DNA from: Amycolatopsis sp. DSM 110486
GTDB lineage: Bacteria > Actinomycetota > Actinomycetes > Mycobacteriales > Pseudonocardiaceae
DNA: 64,000 bases
Reading direction: 5' to 3'
Assembly (NCBI RefSeq): GCF_019468465.1
Contig: NZ_CP080519.1
Location: forward strand, 5,350,001-5,414,000
Under the pieces are notes generated by a model. It made no database searches and had not been told where the DNA came from. It was given only the letters and a program-made list of their open reading frames with translations. Shown here in pieces: positions 35,850-44,087 of the stretch (position 1 is the stretch's first letter; each line of letters opens with the position of its first letter). Made by a program: the position numbers and the translations under genes.

Positions 35850-36506
35850 GTGGATGACGACGAAGAGCAGCCGATGTCGGCAGCCGAGTCGCTGAACCTC
35901 ATCGCCCGACAGAACGAGCGGACGCGCCGGGAGCTGGGGGCCAGCCCGGCGCGTCTGCTCGGCGTCTGGGCCTTCACGTGGCTGGTCGGCTGGGGACTGG
36001 TGTACCTGGCCGACGACAGCCACGCGAGGCCGCTCATGCCCGGGTGGGTCGCGGGGATCGTGGTCGCGGTGCTGTTCGTGGCGGCCATCGCGTACTCGGC
36101 CTACTACGGCGGCCGCATCAGCCGCGGGATCCGCGGCCCGTCGCGTCGCACCGGCGCGATGTACGGCTGGAGCTGGATGATCTCGTTCGCCGCGCTGTCG
36201 CTGATCAACGTCCGGGTGATGAAGGCGGGTGAGCTCGACCCGCACACGATCTCGCTGCTGTGGTCGGGCACCTCGCTGTTGCTGACCGGCGTCCTGTACC
36301 TCGCGGGCGGAATGCTGTGGCAGGACAAGCTGCAGTACGGCTTCGGCGCGTGGATCATCGTCTGCGGCGGCGCGAGCGTGCTCGTGGGCGTGCCGGGCAA
36401 CTTCCTCGTGCTGTCCCTGGCCGGCGGCGGCGGGTTCCTCGTGGCATCGCTCGTGTACTTCATCCGGGAACGGCGATCCGGTCCGACGCGAGTGGCCGAC
36501 CGGTGA
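35850..36506 (+). CDS. Multi-spanning membrane protein, function unknown
   Basis: 218 residues from GTG 35850 with GGGAGGG nine bases upstream; an earlier GTG at 35832 is embedded in that ribosome-binding site. An acidic N terminus (VDDDEEQP) precedes about six hydrophobic helices. No transport or enzyme motif is recognised. The 3' end overlaps the winged-helix regulator (GTGA), so the two form an operon; such pairs often couple a membrane protein to its repressor. Confidence 0.72.
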   Translation: MDDDEEQPMSAAESLNLIARQNERTRRELGASPARLLGVWAFTWLVGWGLVYLADDSHARPLMPGWVAGIVVAVLFVAAIAYSAYYGGRISRGIRGPSRRTGAMYGWSWMISFAALSLINVRVMKAGELDPHTISLLWSGTSLLLTGVLYLAGGMLWQDKLQYGFGAWIIVCGGASVLVGVPGNFLVLSLAGGGGFLVASLVYFIRERRSGPTRVADR

Positions 36507-36820
36507 CCGAGGCGAGCCTGCCGGAGCTCGACCCGGTGATCCACGCCCAGGCCAGGCTGCGCGTCACCGTCGCGCTCGCCGGGCTGCACCACGGCGACCA
36601 GATCACCTTCCCGAGGCTGCAGCAGCTGCTGGACATGACGGCCGGCAACCTCTCCACGCACCTGCGCAAGCTCGAAGACGCCGAGTACGTGGAGATCACC
36701 AAGGCCTACGAGCACCGCACGCCCGTCACGCTCGTGAAGCTGACCGCCAAGGGCCGCGCGGCTTTCGAGTCCTACACGACGGCGTTGCACCGGCTGCTGG
36801 ACGCCACCGGCGGGAGCTGA
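36503..36820 (+). CDS. Winged-helix (MarR/HTH_34-type) transcriptional regulator
   Basis: 105 residues starting in the GTGA overlap. A single winged-helix domain fills most of the protein: RLRVTVALAG, then ITFPRLQQLLDMTAGNLSTHLRKLEDAEYVEI and the wing RTPVTLVKLTAKGRAAF. It lacks an effector domain. It may control its partner membrane gene and possibly the exporter through the palindromes at 33989 and 34015 (inference). DinB starts one base after its stop. Confidence 0.85.
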   Translation: MTEASLPELDPVIHAQARLRVTVALAGLHHGDQITFPRLQQLLDMTAGNLSTHLRKLEDAEYVEITKAYEHRTPVTLVKLTAKGRAAFESYTTALHRLLDATGGS

Positions 36821-36821
36821 C

Positions 36822-38144
36822 GTGACCCGCTGGGTCGTCCACCTCGACCTGGACGCCTTCTACGCCTCGGTCGAGCAGCTCACGCGCCCGACGCTGCGGG
36901 GCCGCGCGGTCGTCGTCGGCGGCACGGGGCCGCGTGGTGTCGTTGCCGGGGCGAGCTACGAATCCCGTGAGTACGGTGCGCGTTCGGCGATGCCGATGTC
37001 GCAGGCGCGGCGGCTGTTGCCGCCGGGTGCGGTCGTCTTGCCGCCGCGGTTCCGGCTGTACGAGACGTTGAGCAAGCAGGTCTTCGACATCGTCGCGGAC
37101 GTGGCGCCGGTGCTGGAGCGGATTTCGCTGGACGAGGCTTTCGCGGAGCCACCTTCGCTGTCCGCTGCGTCGGTGGACGAGGTGATGCGGTTCGCCGACG
37201 ACCTGCGAGCGCGGATTCGCGCGGAGACCGGGCTCACGGCGTCGATCGGGGCCGGCACGGGCAAACAGGTCGCGAAGATCGGCTCGGATCGGGCGAAGCC
37301 GGACGGGCTGCTCGTGGTGCCGCCGGGCACCGAACGGGAGTTTCTGGCGCCGTTGCCAGTGCGGGCGTTGTGGGGGATCGGTCCGGTCGCGGAGGCGAAG
37401 CTGCGCACCATCGGCGTGCTCACGTTGGGGGAGCTGGCGGCGTTGTCGGAGCCGGACGCGGCGGCGACGCTGGGCGGCGTGGTCGGGCGTGAGCTGCGCA
37501 AGCTGGCCGGTGGCACTGACGACCGGCCCGTGGCCGAGCGTGGGGAGGCCAAGCAGGTGAGCGCGGAGACGACGTTCGAGGTCGACATCGTGGACCTGGG
37601 CCGGCTGCGGGCGGAGGTGCGCAAGATCGCGGCGGGGGCGCATTCGCGGCTGGTGAAGGCGGGCCGGGTCGCGCGCACGGTCGTGGTGAAGCTGCGGCAC
37701 ACGGACATGAGCACGGTGACGCGGTCGGAAACCACGGCCTCGCCCACGGACGACCTCAACCAGCTCGCGGCCACCGCCGAGCGGCTGTTGCTGGATCCGC
37801 AGGAGTTCGGTGGCGTGCGCCTGGCGGGGGTGGCGTTCAGCGGGCTTTCGGTGCCGCACCAGGACGCGTTGTTCTCGCTCGCCGTACCGGCCGGGCCTTC
37901 GCCGGAGCCCGTCGTGGCGGTGGTGCCGTCGCCGGGTGGGTCGGCGCCGGTGTCGTCGAGCGGCTGGCGCCCGGGCGACGACGTGGTGCACCCGGAGTTC
38001 GGCACCGGCTGGGTCCAGGGCGCGGGCCACGGCCGCGTGACCGTGCGCTTCGAGACACGCACGTCCGGCCCGGGCGTGGCGAAGACGTTCGAGCAGAACG
38101 ACCCGGCGCTGACCCGCGGGGACCCCCAGGACTGTCTCAAGTAG
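36822..38144 (+). CDS. dinB: DNA polymerase IV (DinB, Y family)
   Basis: 440 residues from GTG. Catalytic motifs HLDLDAFYASVEQ and SLDEAF, the helix-hairpin-helix region (ALWGIGPVAEAKLRTIGV) and the little-finger domain are all present, so it should perform error-prone translesion synthesis. An extra C-terminal segment of about 65 residues (GWRPGDDVVHPEFGTGWVQG and on) resembles the Tudor-like tail of PcrA/UvrD helicases. No LexA box is obvious nearby. It lies in a tight series with the winged-helix gene. Confidence 0.93.
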   Translation: MTRWVVHLDLDAFYASVEQLTRPTLRGRAVVVGGTGPRGVVAGASYESREYGARSAMPMSQARRLLPPGAVVLPPRFRLYETLSKQVFDIVADVAPVLERISLDEAFAEPPSLSAASVDEVMRFADDLRARIRAETGLTASIGAGTGKQVAKIGSDRAKPDGLLVVPPGTEREFLAPLPVRALWGIGPVAEAKLRTIGVLTLGELAALSEPDAAATLGGVVGRELRKLAGGTDDRPVAERGEAKQVSAETTFEVDIVDLGRLRAEVRKIAAGAHSRLVKAGRVARTVVVKLRHTDMSTVTRSETTASPTDDLNQLAATAERLLLDPQEFGGVRLAGVAFSGLSVPHQDALFSLAVPAGPSPEPVVAVVPSPGGSAPVSSSGWRPGDDVVHPEFGTGWVQGAGHGRVTVRFETRTSGPGVAKTFEQNDPALTRGDPQDCLK

Positions 38145-38147
38145 ACG

Positions 38148-38180
38148 GAAGGGCCGCCACTGCGAGAGTGGCGGCCCTTC
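38148..38180. terminator. Bidirectional terminator between dinB and GH105 gene
   Basis: GAAGGGCCGCCACT and its exact complement (14-bp stem, 5-base loop) lie between two convergent genes, with A/T bases at each end. It can serve both strands. Confidence 0.85.
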
Positions 38181-38192
38181 ACGCAAAGCACC

Positions 38193-39284
38193 TCAGCTGG
38201 CGGGCGGCAGAGCGCAACCCGGGGTGAGGTCGGCGACCTGCTGACCGGCCAGGAGGAACGCGCCCACACCGGCGGCCGAAGTGTCGGTGGCCTTGGCCGA
38301 ACCCGGTCCGTCGGTCTTCGGCTGGACGTAGCCGACGAAGCCGTCGGTGGTCTCCGCCTTCGTGGACAAGGACTTCCACGCCCGATCGACCACCGGCTTG
38401 AACCAGCGGCTGTCGAGGACACCCGCGTTGACGCCCCACGCGAGGCCGTAGGTGATCAGCGACGTGCCGCTGCTCTCCGGGCCGCCGAAGGGGTTGAGCA
38501 GGTTGGCGTTCCAGAAGCCGTCCGGCCGCTGCAGCACGCTCAGCGTCGTCGCCATCTTCTTGAACACGCGCAGGTACTCCGGCCGCCGCGGGTCGTTCGC
38601 GGGCAGCACCTGCAGCACCTTCGTCAGGGCGGCCAGCGCCCAGCCGTTGCCCTGCGACCAGTACGACAGCGAGTGCGGGTCGGTGCGCCACAGGCCGGAG
38701 AACTCGTCGAACAGGCTCTTCTCCGTGTGCTGGAACAGCTTCTGCATCGCGGCGAGCGTCGGCTCCGAGGAGTCCATCACGCCTATGCGGGCGAACGAGG
38801 GCATCGCCATGTTCAGCGCACTCACGTGGTCCCAGTAGTCCGTGTGCCCGGCCTGCACGTTCGCGACCTCGTCGGCCAGGCGCGAACGCAGGTCGGCGAG
38901 GATCGGCGGGTCGGGGTGGAAGTAGGTGTACAGGTCGAGGTACGCCTCGCCCGCGGCCTCGTCCTCGGCCGCGAACGGCCGGCCCGCTGTCGTCGGCAGC
39001 AGGTAGTTGTTGGCCTCGCCCCACGGCAGGGTCTGGTGGTTGGACACGCCGGTGGTGCGGACCACGGCGAGGTTGCCCACGTGGAACGTCGCGTTCTGCC
39101 AGTCGGCCGGCGCGAGGTTCGTCCCGTGGGCGACCCAGTAGTCGCCGGCCTTCACCATCGCGTCGGCCACGGAGCACTGCGCGGCCGGCGCCGCCGGTGC
39201 CGCACTCGCCACGGCCGGTGCCAGCCCACCGGCCGTCACCGCCGCCGCGAGCACGGCGAAACCGCGGATTCCCGAGAAACGCAT
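38193..39284 (-). CDS. Secreted GH88/GH105-type unsaturated uronyl hydrolase
   Basis: 363 residues from the ATG at 39284 with GAGGAGG upstream. A Sec signal peptide (FAVLAAAVTAGGLAPAVASA) is followed by an alpha/alpha-barrel with WGEANNY, the segment HTDYWDHVSALNMAMPSFARIG and YWSQGNGWALAALTKV, as in GH105 unsaturated rhamnogalacturonyl hydrolases. It would cleave the terminal unsaturated sugar left by pectate or rhamnogalacturonan lyases. It is downstream of a sugar ABC importer and GntR gene on the same strand, suggesting a pectin-oligomer regulon. Confidence 0.82.
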   Translation of the reverse strand: MRFSGIRGFAVLAAAVTAGGLAPAVASAAPAAPAAQCSVADAMVKAGDYWVAHGTNLAPADWQNATFHVGNLAVVRTTGVSNHQTLPWGEANNYLLPTTAGRPFAAEDEAAGEAYLDLYTYFHPDPPILADLRSRLADEVANVQAGHTDYWDHVSALNMAMPSFARIGVMDSSEPTLAAMQKLFQHTEKSLFDEFSGLWRTDPHSLSYWSQGNGWALAALTKVLQVLPANDPRRPEYLRVFKKMATTLSVLQRPDGFWNANLLNPFGGPESSGTSLITYGLAWGVNAGVLDSRWFKPVVDRAWKSLSTKAETTDGFVGYVQPKTDGPGSAKATDTSAAGVGAFLLAGQQVADLTPGCALPPAS

Positions 39285-39349
39285 GGGTGCGTCCTCCTCA
39301 AGCAGCTCATGGCGGCGGAGGCCATCGGTCGGTGGCCGGTCGATCACGG

Positions 39350-39378
39350 ACTATGGTGTGGACCACTGGGCGTGTCAA
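39350..39378 (-). promoter_or_regulatory. Promoter of GH105 gene with GntR-type operator
   Basis: On the minus strand TTGACA (39373-39378), a 17-base spacer and CATAGT (39350-39355) form a near-consensus promoter. The palindrome TGGT-GTGG-ACCA (39354-39365) lies within it and resembles FadR-type GntR sites. The -35 overlaps the stop codon of the GntR gene. Confidence 0.65.
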
Positions 39379-40064
39379 GGTGCCGGTGAGCGGTACGCCG
39401 CAACGGTTTCCAGCAGCCGGCGCGTCGCGTTCTCCGCTCCGTCGGCGTTCTTCGCCAGCACCGTGGTGAGCACACGCGAGTGCGCCACGAGCGTGCCCGT
39501 CGTCGGCTCGGGTGCGGCCCGCAGCGCGGCGACGACCGGCACCTGCAGCTGGGTGAGCAACGCGTTGCCCGCGGCTCGCACGAGGGCGGCGTGGAACAGC
39601 GTGTCGGCCTCGGTGAACGCCTCGGTGTCCTCGCGTTCCACGGCGTCGGTCATCAGCCCGTACGCCGCCGCCAGCGCGGAGAGCTCGTCCGGCGCCCGGT
39701 GCCGGGCCGCCAGCCGCGCGGCCTGCGGCTCCACGAGGTGACGAAGCTCCATCAGATCGTGCAGCTGCCGCAGCGAATCCGGGCCGCCGACGCGCCAGCC
39801 GATCACGTCGGGGTCGATCGCGTCCCACGCCTCCGGTGGCTGCGGCCAGGTGCCGACGCGCGGTCGTGCGGCCACGAGCCCCTTCGACTCCAGGACCCGC
39901 AAGGCCTCCCGGACCACTGTCCGGGAGGCCTTGAAGCGGCGCCCGATGTCCTGGGGCACGATCGGCTGGCCCGTGGGCAGCGCCCCTTCGACGATCAGGC
40001 GGCCGAGCGTGTCGACGATGCGGGCGTGCAGGCCGGCCCCGTCAGCCCCGACGACTGAGCCCAC
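39375..40064 (-). CDS. GntR/FadR-family regulator of sugar uptake
   Basis: 229 residues from GTG 40064, one base after the permease stop. N-terminal winged helix (RIVDTLGRLIVEGALPTGQPI...RTVVREALRVLESKGLVAARPRVGT) and a C-terminal FCD-type helical effector domain. It probably represses the importer operon and the GH105 gene; matching sites (TNGTNNNACNA type) occur at 43800 and a variant at 39354. The effector is presumably a uronate or sugar derived from pectin. Confidence 0.88.
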   Translation of the reverse strand: MGSVVGADGAGLHARIVDTLGRLIVEGALPTGQPIVPQDIGRRFKASRTVVREALRVLESKGLVAARPRVGTWPQPPEAWDAIDPDVIGWRVGGPDSLRQLHDLMELRHLVEPQAARLAARHRAPDELSALAAAYGLMTDAVEREDTEAFTEADTLFHAALVRAAGNALLTQLQVPVVAALRAAPEPTTGTLVAHSRVLTTVLAKNADGAENATRRLLETVAAYRSPAP

Positions 40065-40065
40065 G

Positions 40066-41109
40066 TCAGGCCGGCAGACCGACGCGGCGCTCCCCGCTGC
40101 GCAGCTGCTGCAGCACGACGGCGACCACGAGCAGCGCGCCGTGGGCCACGTTCTGCCAGAACTGGTTGATGCCCAGGCCCGACATGCCGTTGTCGAGCAC
40201 GCCGAGGATGAACACCGCCAGCACCGTGGAGACGATGGATCCCTTGCCGCCCTTGAGCATCGTGCCACCGAGCGCCGCACCCGTGACGGCCTGTAGCTCG
40301 AGGCCCTCGGAGCCGGACGTCGGCTGGCCGGAGCCGGTGCGCGCGGTGATCAGCACACCCGCGATGGCCGCGACCACGCCGACGAGCGCGTAGACGCCGA
40401 TGATGTAGCGGTTGATGTTGATGCCGGCAAGGCGCGCGGCCGTGTCGTTGCCGCCGATGGCGAACACGTTGCGGCCGATGTCGGTGTACTTCAGCAGGAA
40501 GTGCAGCACCGCCGCGACGATCAGGAACACCCACACCAGCGTCGGCAGCCCGAGCACGCTTCCCTTGGCCAGGAAGATGAACAGGTCGTCGGCGCCCGTG
40601 TAGCCCTGCGCCTTGCCGTCGGACACGACCTGCGCGATGCCCTTGTACGTGGCGAGCGTGGCCAGCGTGGCGACGACCGGGTTCACCCGGCCGAAGATGA
40701 TGATCAGGCCGTTGACCAGACCGCACAGGATGCCGGTGCCGACCGCGGCGAGGATGCCGACGATCGAGCTGCCGGTCGACGTGAAGGCCATCGCCGAGAT
40801 CACCGACGCGAGCCCGGCCATCGAGCCGACCGAGATGTCGAGCGCGCCGAGGATGATCACCAGCGTCTGCACCAGCGACAGCAGGCCCATGATGGTGATC
40901 GCGCTGCCGATGAGCAGCAGGTTGTTGGTGCGGAAGAAGTTGTCGTTCAGCGTCGAGAGCAGCACGACGAGCACCACGAGCGTGATGATCAGGCTGCTGT
41001 TCTGCACGCCGATGCCGTTGAGCACCTTGCGCGCGGTGGACACCCGGTGCGGGTCGGGCTGTTCGGTCGGCTGCTCCTGCGCGGGGCTGGGCCGGGTCGG
41101 GGTGCTCAC
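40066..41109 (-). CDS. Sugar ABC transporter permease (RbsC/AraH family)
   Basis: 347 residues with about nine to ten membrane helices and the branched-chain/sugar permease motif region (GALDISVGSMAGL, TLATLATYKGIAQ). Starts in a four-base overlap with the ATPase gene. With the double-ATPase protein and the binding lipoprotein it forms a carbohydrate-uptake-2 system for monosaccharides. Confidence 0.9.
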   Translation of the reverse strand: MSTPTRPSPAQEQPTEQPDPHRVSTARKVLNGIGVQNSSLIITLVVLVVLLSTLNDNFFRTNNLLLIGSAITIMGLLSLVQTLVIILGALDISVGSMAGLASVISAMAFTSTGSSIVGILAAVGTGILCGLVNGLIIIFGRVNPVVATLATLATYKGIAQVVSDGKAQGYTGADDLFIFLAKGSVLGLPTLVWVFLIVAAVLHFLLKYTDIGRNVFAIGGNDTAARLAGININRYIIGVYALVGVVAAIAGVLITARTGSGQPTSGSEGLELQAVTGAALGGTMLKGGKGSIVSTVLAVFILGVLDNGMSGLGINQFWQNVAHGALLVVAVVLQQLRSGERRVGLPA

Positions 41110-42641
41110 GCCCCCACCTCCTGGATGTCTTCGGCGGCCGGCTCCGTCGCCGGGATGGCCAGGGTCAGTACGGCTTCTTCGGTCGCTTCGTCGCGGCTCA
41201 CCTGGCCCGCGACGTGCCCGGCGCGCATCACGACGACGCGGTCGGCCAGCGCGAGCACCTCGGGCAGGTCGGACGAGATCACGAGCAGGGCGACGCCTTC
41301 GGCGGCGAGACCGTCGATGATGCGGTAGATCTCGGCCTTCGCGCCGACGTCGACGCCGCGAGTGGGCTCGTCGAGGATCAGCAGCTGCGGACGGCGGGCG
41401 AGCCAGCGCGCGAGCACGGCCTTCTGCTGGTTGCCGCCGGAGAGCTTGCGCACCTCCTGCTCCATCGACGGCGTGCGCACGCGCAGCTCGCGGATGTACT
41501 CCGCCACGAGCTCACGCTCCTTCGCCCGCTTGATCACGCGGAAGCGGCGCAGGCGGTCGAGCACGGCGATGGAGACGTTGTCGCGCACCGAACGCTGCAT
41601 CAGCAACGCGTCGGTCTTGCGTTCCTCGGGCGCGAACCCGATGCCCGCCTTCACGGCGTCGCCGGGTGTGCGGGCCTTGAACGGTTTCCCGTCCAGCTCG
41701 AGGGTTCCCGAGCGCACGGGCAGGTCGCCGACGATCGCGCGCGCCAGCTCGGAGCGCCCGGCGCCGACGAGCCCGGCCAGGCACACGACCTCACCGGCAC
41801 GCACCTCGAACGAGACGTCGGTGACGTCGTCGGTGGTCACGTGGTTCAGGCGCAGCACGACCTCGCCGGTATCAGCCGTCTCGCGCCGCTCCAGCGCGGA
41901 GAGGTCGCGGCCGATCATCATGCGCACCAGCTGGTTCTCGTCGGACTCCGCGGCCTGCTGCACGCCGACGAGCTTGCCGTCGCGCAGCACGGCCACGCGG
42001 TCGGCGAGCTGGAAGATCTCCTTCATGCGGTGCGACACGTAGACCACGGCCACGCCGGAGTCGCGCAGCCGGCGGATGAGCCGGAACAGCGCGTCGACCT
42101 CGTGCTCCGAGAGCGAGGAGGTGGGCTCGTCGAAGGCGATCACGCGCGGCGGGGTGGCCGCGGTGAGCACCCGCAGGATCTCGACGAGCTGGCGCTGCGC
42201 GGCCGAGAGCTTGCTGCCGAGCGTGGCGGGGTCGAGTACGCCTTCGAAGCCGTACTCGACGAGCGCTTCGTGCGTGCGCTGGTTGAGCGTGCGACGGCTG
42301 AACACGCGGGCGCGCGAGGGCAGCTCGCCCACGAACACGTTCTCCGCCACCGAGACGTGCGGGATGATCTCCGGTTCCTGGTAGATCACGCGCACGCCCG
42401 CGGCCATCGCGGCGCGCGGGTTGTCGAACACCACCGGCTCGCCGTCGACCCGCAGCGTGCCGTCGCTGGGCTCGTGGTCGCCCGAAAGCACGCGCAGCAG
42501 CGTCGACTTGCCGGCGCCGTTCTCGCCCATGAGCGCGAGCACCTCGCCGGAGTGGAACTCCAGCGTCACGTCGTCGAGCGCGGTGACGCCGGAGAAGCGC
42601 TTGCCGATGCCCTCGGCGATGAGCGCCGTGGAACTGGCCAT
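41106..42641 (-). CDS. Sugar ABC transporter ATP-binding protein (two ABC domains)
   Basis: 511 residues with two ATPase halves as in RbsA/AraG/XylG. The first half has Walker A GENGAGKST and Walker B VIAFDEPTSSLSE; the second has a degenerate Walker A (GLVGAGRSE) but a clear signature LSGGNQQK and Walker B LLILDEPTRGVDVGA. Degeneracy in the second site is normal for this family. Energises the downstream permease. Confidence 0.93.
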   Translation of the reverse strand: MASSTALIAEGIGKRFSGVTALDDVTLEFHSGEVLALMGENGAGKSTLLRVLSGDHEPSDGTLRVDGEPVVFDNPRAAMAAGVRVIYQEPEIIPHVSVAENVFVGELPSRARVFSRRTLNQRTHEALVEYGFEGVLDPATLGSKLSAAQRQLVEILRVLTAATPPRVIAFDEPTSSLSEHEVDALFRLIRRLRDSGVAVVYVSHRMKEIFQLADRVAVLRDGKLVGVQQAAESDENQLVRMMIGRDLSALERRETADTGEVVLRLNHVTTDDVTDVSFEVRAGEVVCLAGLVGAGRSELARAIVGDLPVRSGTLELDGKPFKARTPGDAVKAGIGFAPEERKTDALLMQRSVRDNVSIAVLDRLRRFRVIKRAKERELVAEYIRELRVRTPSMEQEVRKLSGGNQQKAVLARWLARRPQLLILDEPTRGVDVGAKAEIYRIIDGLAAEGVALLVISSDLPEVLALADRVVVMRAGHVAGQVSRDEATEEAVLTLAIPATEPAAEDIQEVGA

Positions 42642-42673
42642 GGTGAGCCTTCCTCAGCCTTCCTCACAGGGGA

Positions 42674-42706
42674 GCCCGGGGGTGTCGCGTGTGGACACCC
42701 CCGGGC
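42674..42706 (-). terminator. Intra-operon stem-loop after binding-protein gene
   Basis: GCCCGGGGGTGTC and its exact complement (13-bp stem, 7-base loop) lie between the binding-protein stop and the ATPase gene, with no U-tract. Such stems protect the binding-protein mRNA or reduce read-through, giving excess binding protein. Confidence 0.7.
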
Positions 42707-42716
42707 CGCGGTCGGG

Positions 42717-43742
42717 TCAGGTGCAGTTGACGCCGGCCGCCTTGAAGTTGTCCTTGTTCACCATCGTGGTCTTGGCGATCGTCTCGGGCGGCAGGTCCTT
42801 GCCGTTCTTGACCTTGTCGACGAGGACCTGGATCGCGCTCTTGCCGACCTCGGCGCCCGAAATGTAGAGCGACGACTTGTTGCCGGTGTCCTTGCCCGCG
42901 GCCCAGTCCTTGCAGTCGAGGTAGGCGCCGAGGCCCACGCCGATGATGTCGTTCGCGCCGACACCGGAGTTGGCGAGCGCGGTGACGACACCGGTCTCGT
43001 TCTCGTCGTTGCAGCCCCACACGACCCAGTGCTTCACGCCCGGGTTGGAGCTGATCACGGCGCCGGCGCGGTTCTGCGCGTCGACGGGCGAGTTGTCCGT
43101 GCCGACGTTGATCACCTGCACCTGGGCGCCGGAGTCCTTGTCGAAGGCGGCCTTGGCGCCGTTGACGCGGTCGGTGCACACGGTGAGGTCCTGCTTGTAG
43201 GCGCTGATCACCTTGGTGTCGGCGGCGGACCAGCCGGCGGCCTTGAACAGCTTGGCGGCCTCTTGGCCGACCGAGGTGCCCATCTGCGTGCCGTTGAAGC
43301 CGACGAACGCGGCGGCCTTGCCGGTGCCGTCCTTGATCACGTCGTCCGACGCGATGATCGGGATGCCGGAGCTCTTGGCCTTGTCGATGACCTCGGGGCC
43401 GATGGCCTGGTCCGGCACCACGATGGCGACGCCGTTGGCGCCCTGCGCGACCGCGGCGTCGAGTTCGGTGATGGCCTTGTTGGCGTCCTGGCCGAGGTTC
43501 ACGACCTTGAGGTCGACACCCAGCTCCTTCGCCTCCGCCTGGGCGCCCTGCGCCTGCTCCACGAAGTACTGCTGGTCACCCTGCTTCTGCAGGTAGTACA
43601 GCGTGATCTTGCCGTTCGTCGGCGCCTGCTGCGCGGGCGCGGCGGTGTCCTTGCCGGAGGAGCATCCGGCCAACACTGCACCGGCAATCAAACAACAACC
43701 AACAACGCTCCAGGTGCGTGACCTGTGCGGGTATGTGGACAT
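42717..43742 (-). CDS. Sugar ABC transporter substrate-binding lipoprotein
   Basis: 341 residues with GGGAG upstream of the ATG. A lipobox (GAVLAGCSSG) anchors it. The mature protein is a periplasmic-binding type I fold related to pentose binders such as AraF (ITLYYLQKQGDQQYFVEQAQGAQAEA; WGCNDENETGVVTAL). First gene of the importer operon. With a GH105 hydrolase in the same cluster, an arabinose-, rhamnose- or uronate-like ligand is plausible. Confidence 0.9.
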   Translation of the reverse strand: MSTYPHRSRTWSVVGCCLIAGAVLAGCSSGKDTAAPAQQAPTNGKITLYYLQKQGDQQYFVEQAQGAQAEAKELGVDLKVVNLGQDANKAITELDAAVAQGANGVAIVVPDQAIGPEVIDKAKSSGIPIIASDDVIKDGTGKAAAFVGFNGTQMGTSVGQEAAKLFKAAGWSAADTKVISAYKQDLTVCTDRVNGAKAAFDKDSGAQVQVINVGTDNSPVDAQNRAGAVISSNPGVKHWVVWGCNDENETGVVTALANSGVGANDIIGVGLGAYLDCKDWAAGKDTGNKSSLYISGAEVGKSAIQVLVDKVKNGKDLPPETIAKTTMVNKDNFKAAGVNCT

Positions 43743-43799
43743 CGAGTGCTCCCATGGGGGCCGAGGACGACTGTTGCGTGGGCGTGAACTCCGCGTGAC

Positions 43800-43810
43800 T
43801 CGTATTACAA
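43800..43810. promoter_or_regulatory. GntR/FadR-type operator before sugar importer
   Basis: TCGTATTACAA, which on the minus strand reads TTGTAATACGA and fits the FadR-subfamily consensus TNGTNNNACNA. It lies about 58 bases before the binding-protein start and near the expected promoter. Confidence 0.6.
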
Positions 43811-43830
43811 GACACTTGATCGGGTGACGT

Positions 43831-44087
43831 CAACCACGGGATCTGCCGCAGTTAGCGGATGGATACCTACGGAGAGTGATTTTCCGTCTGGTGGTTGGCG
43901 GCTAATTATCGTATTTTTTCCCGGCTGACCAGGGTTTGTTGCTCCGCGCTGATCGTGCTGCTGTTTCGGTTGCTGGTGGGTTTTCTTGTTGACTTGGGTT
44001 CGATTACGGTCCGTTATGGCAGGCGTTGAGTCTTGTCCGGTCGACATGCGGCAGGATGTGGCCCGCAGCTGGACAAAGGGGGCGAAC
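43831..44087. other. Intergenic region before capA-like gene
   Basis: Contains a T6 run after AATTATCGTA near 43905-43920 and possible promoter hexamers (TTGACT near 43989, TACGGT near 44007). In-frame ATGs at 44016 and 44049 precede the chosen capA start. No separate gene is supported. Confidence 0.35.

Noticed and set aside
41214..43721. 835-codon open frame antisense to the sugar importer
   Set aside because: Shadow of the ABC genes, which have complete motifs on the minus strand.
44016..44087. Longer N terminus or leader ORF of the capA-like gene
   Set aside because: The lipoprotein signal peptide and AAAGGGGG site fit the ATG at 44088 best.
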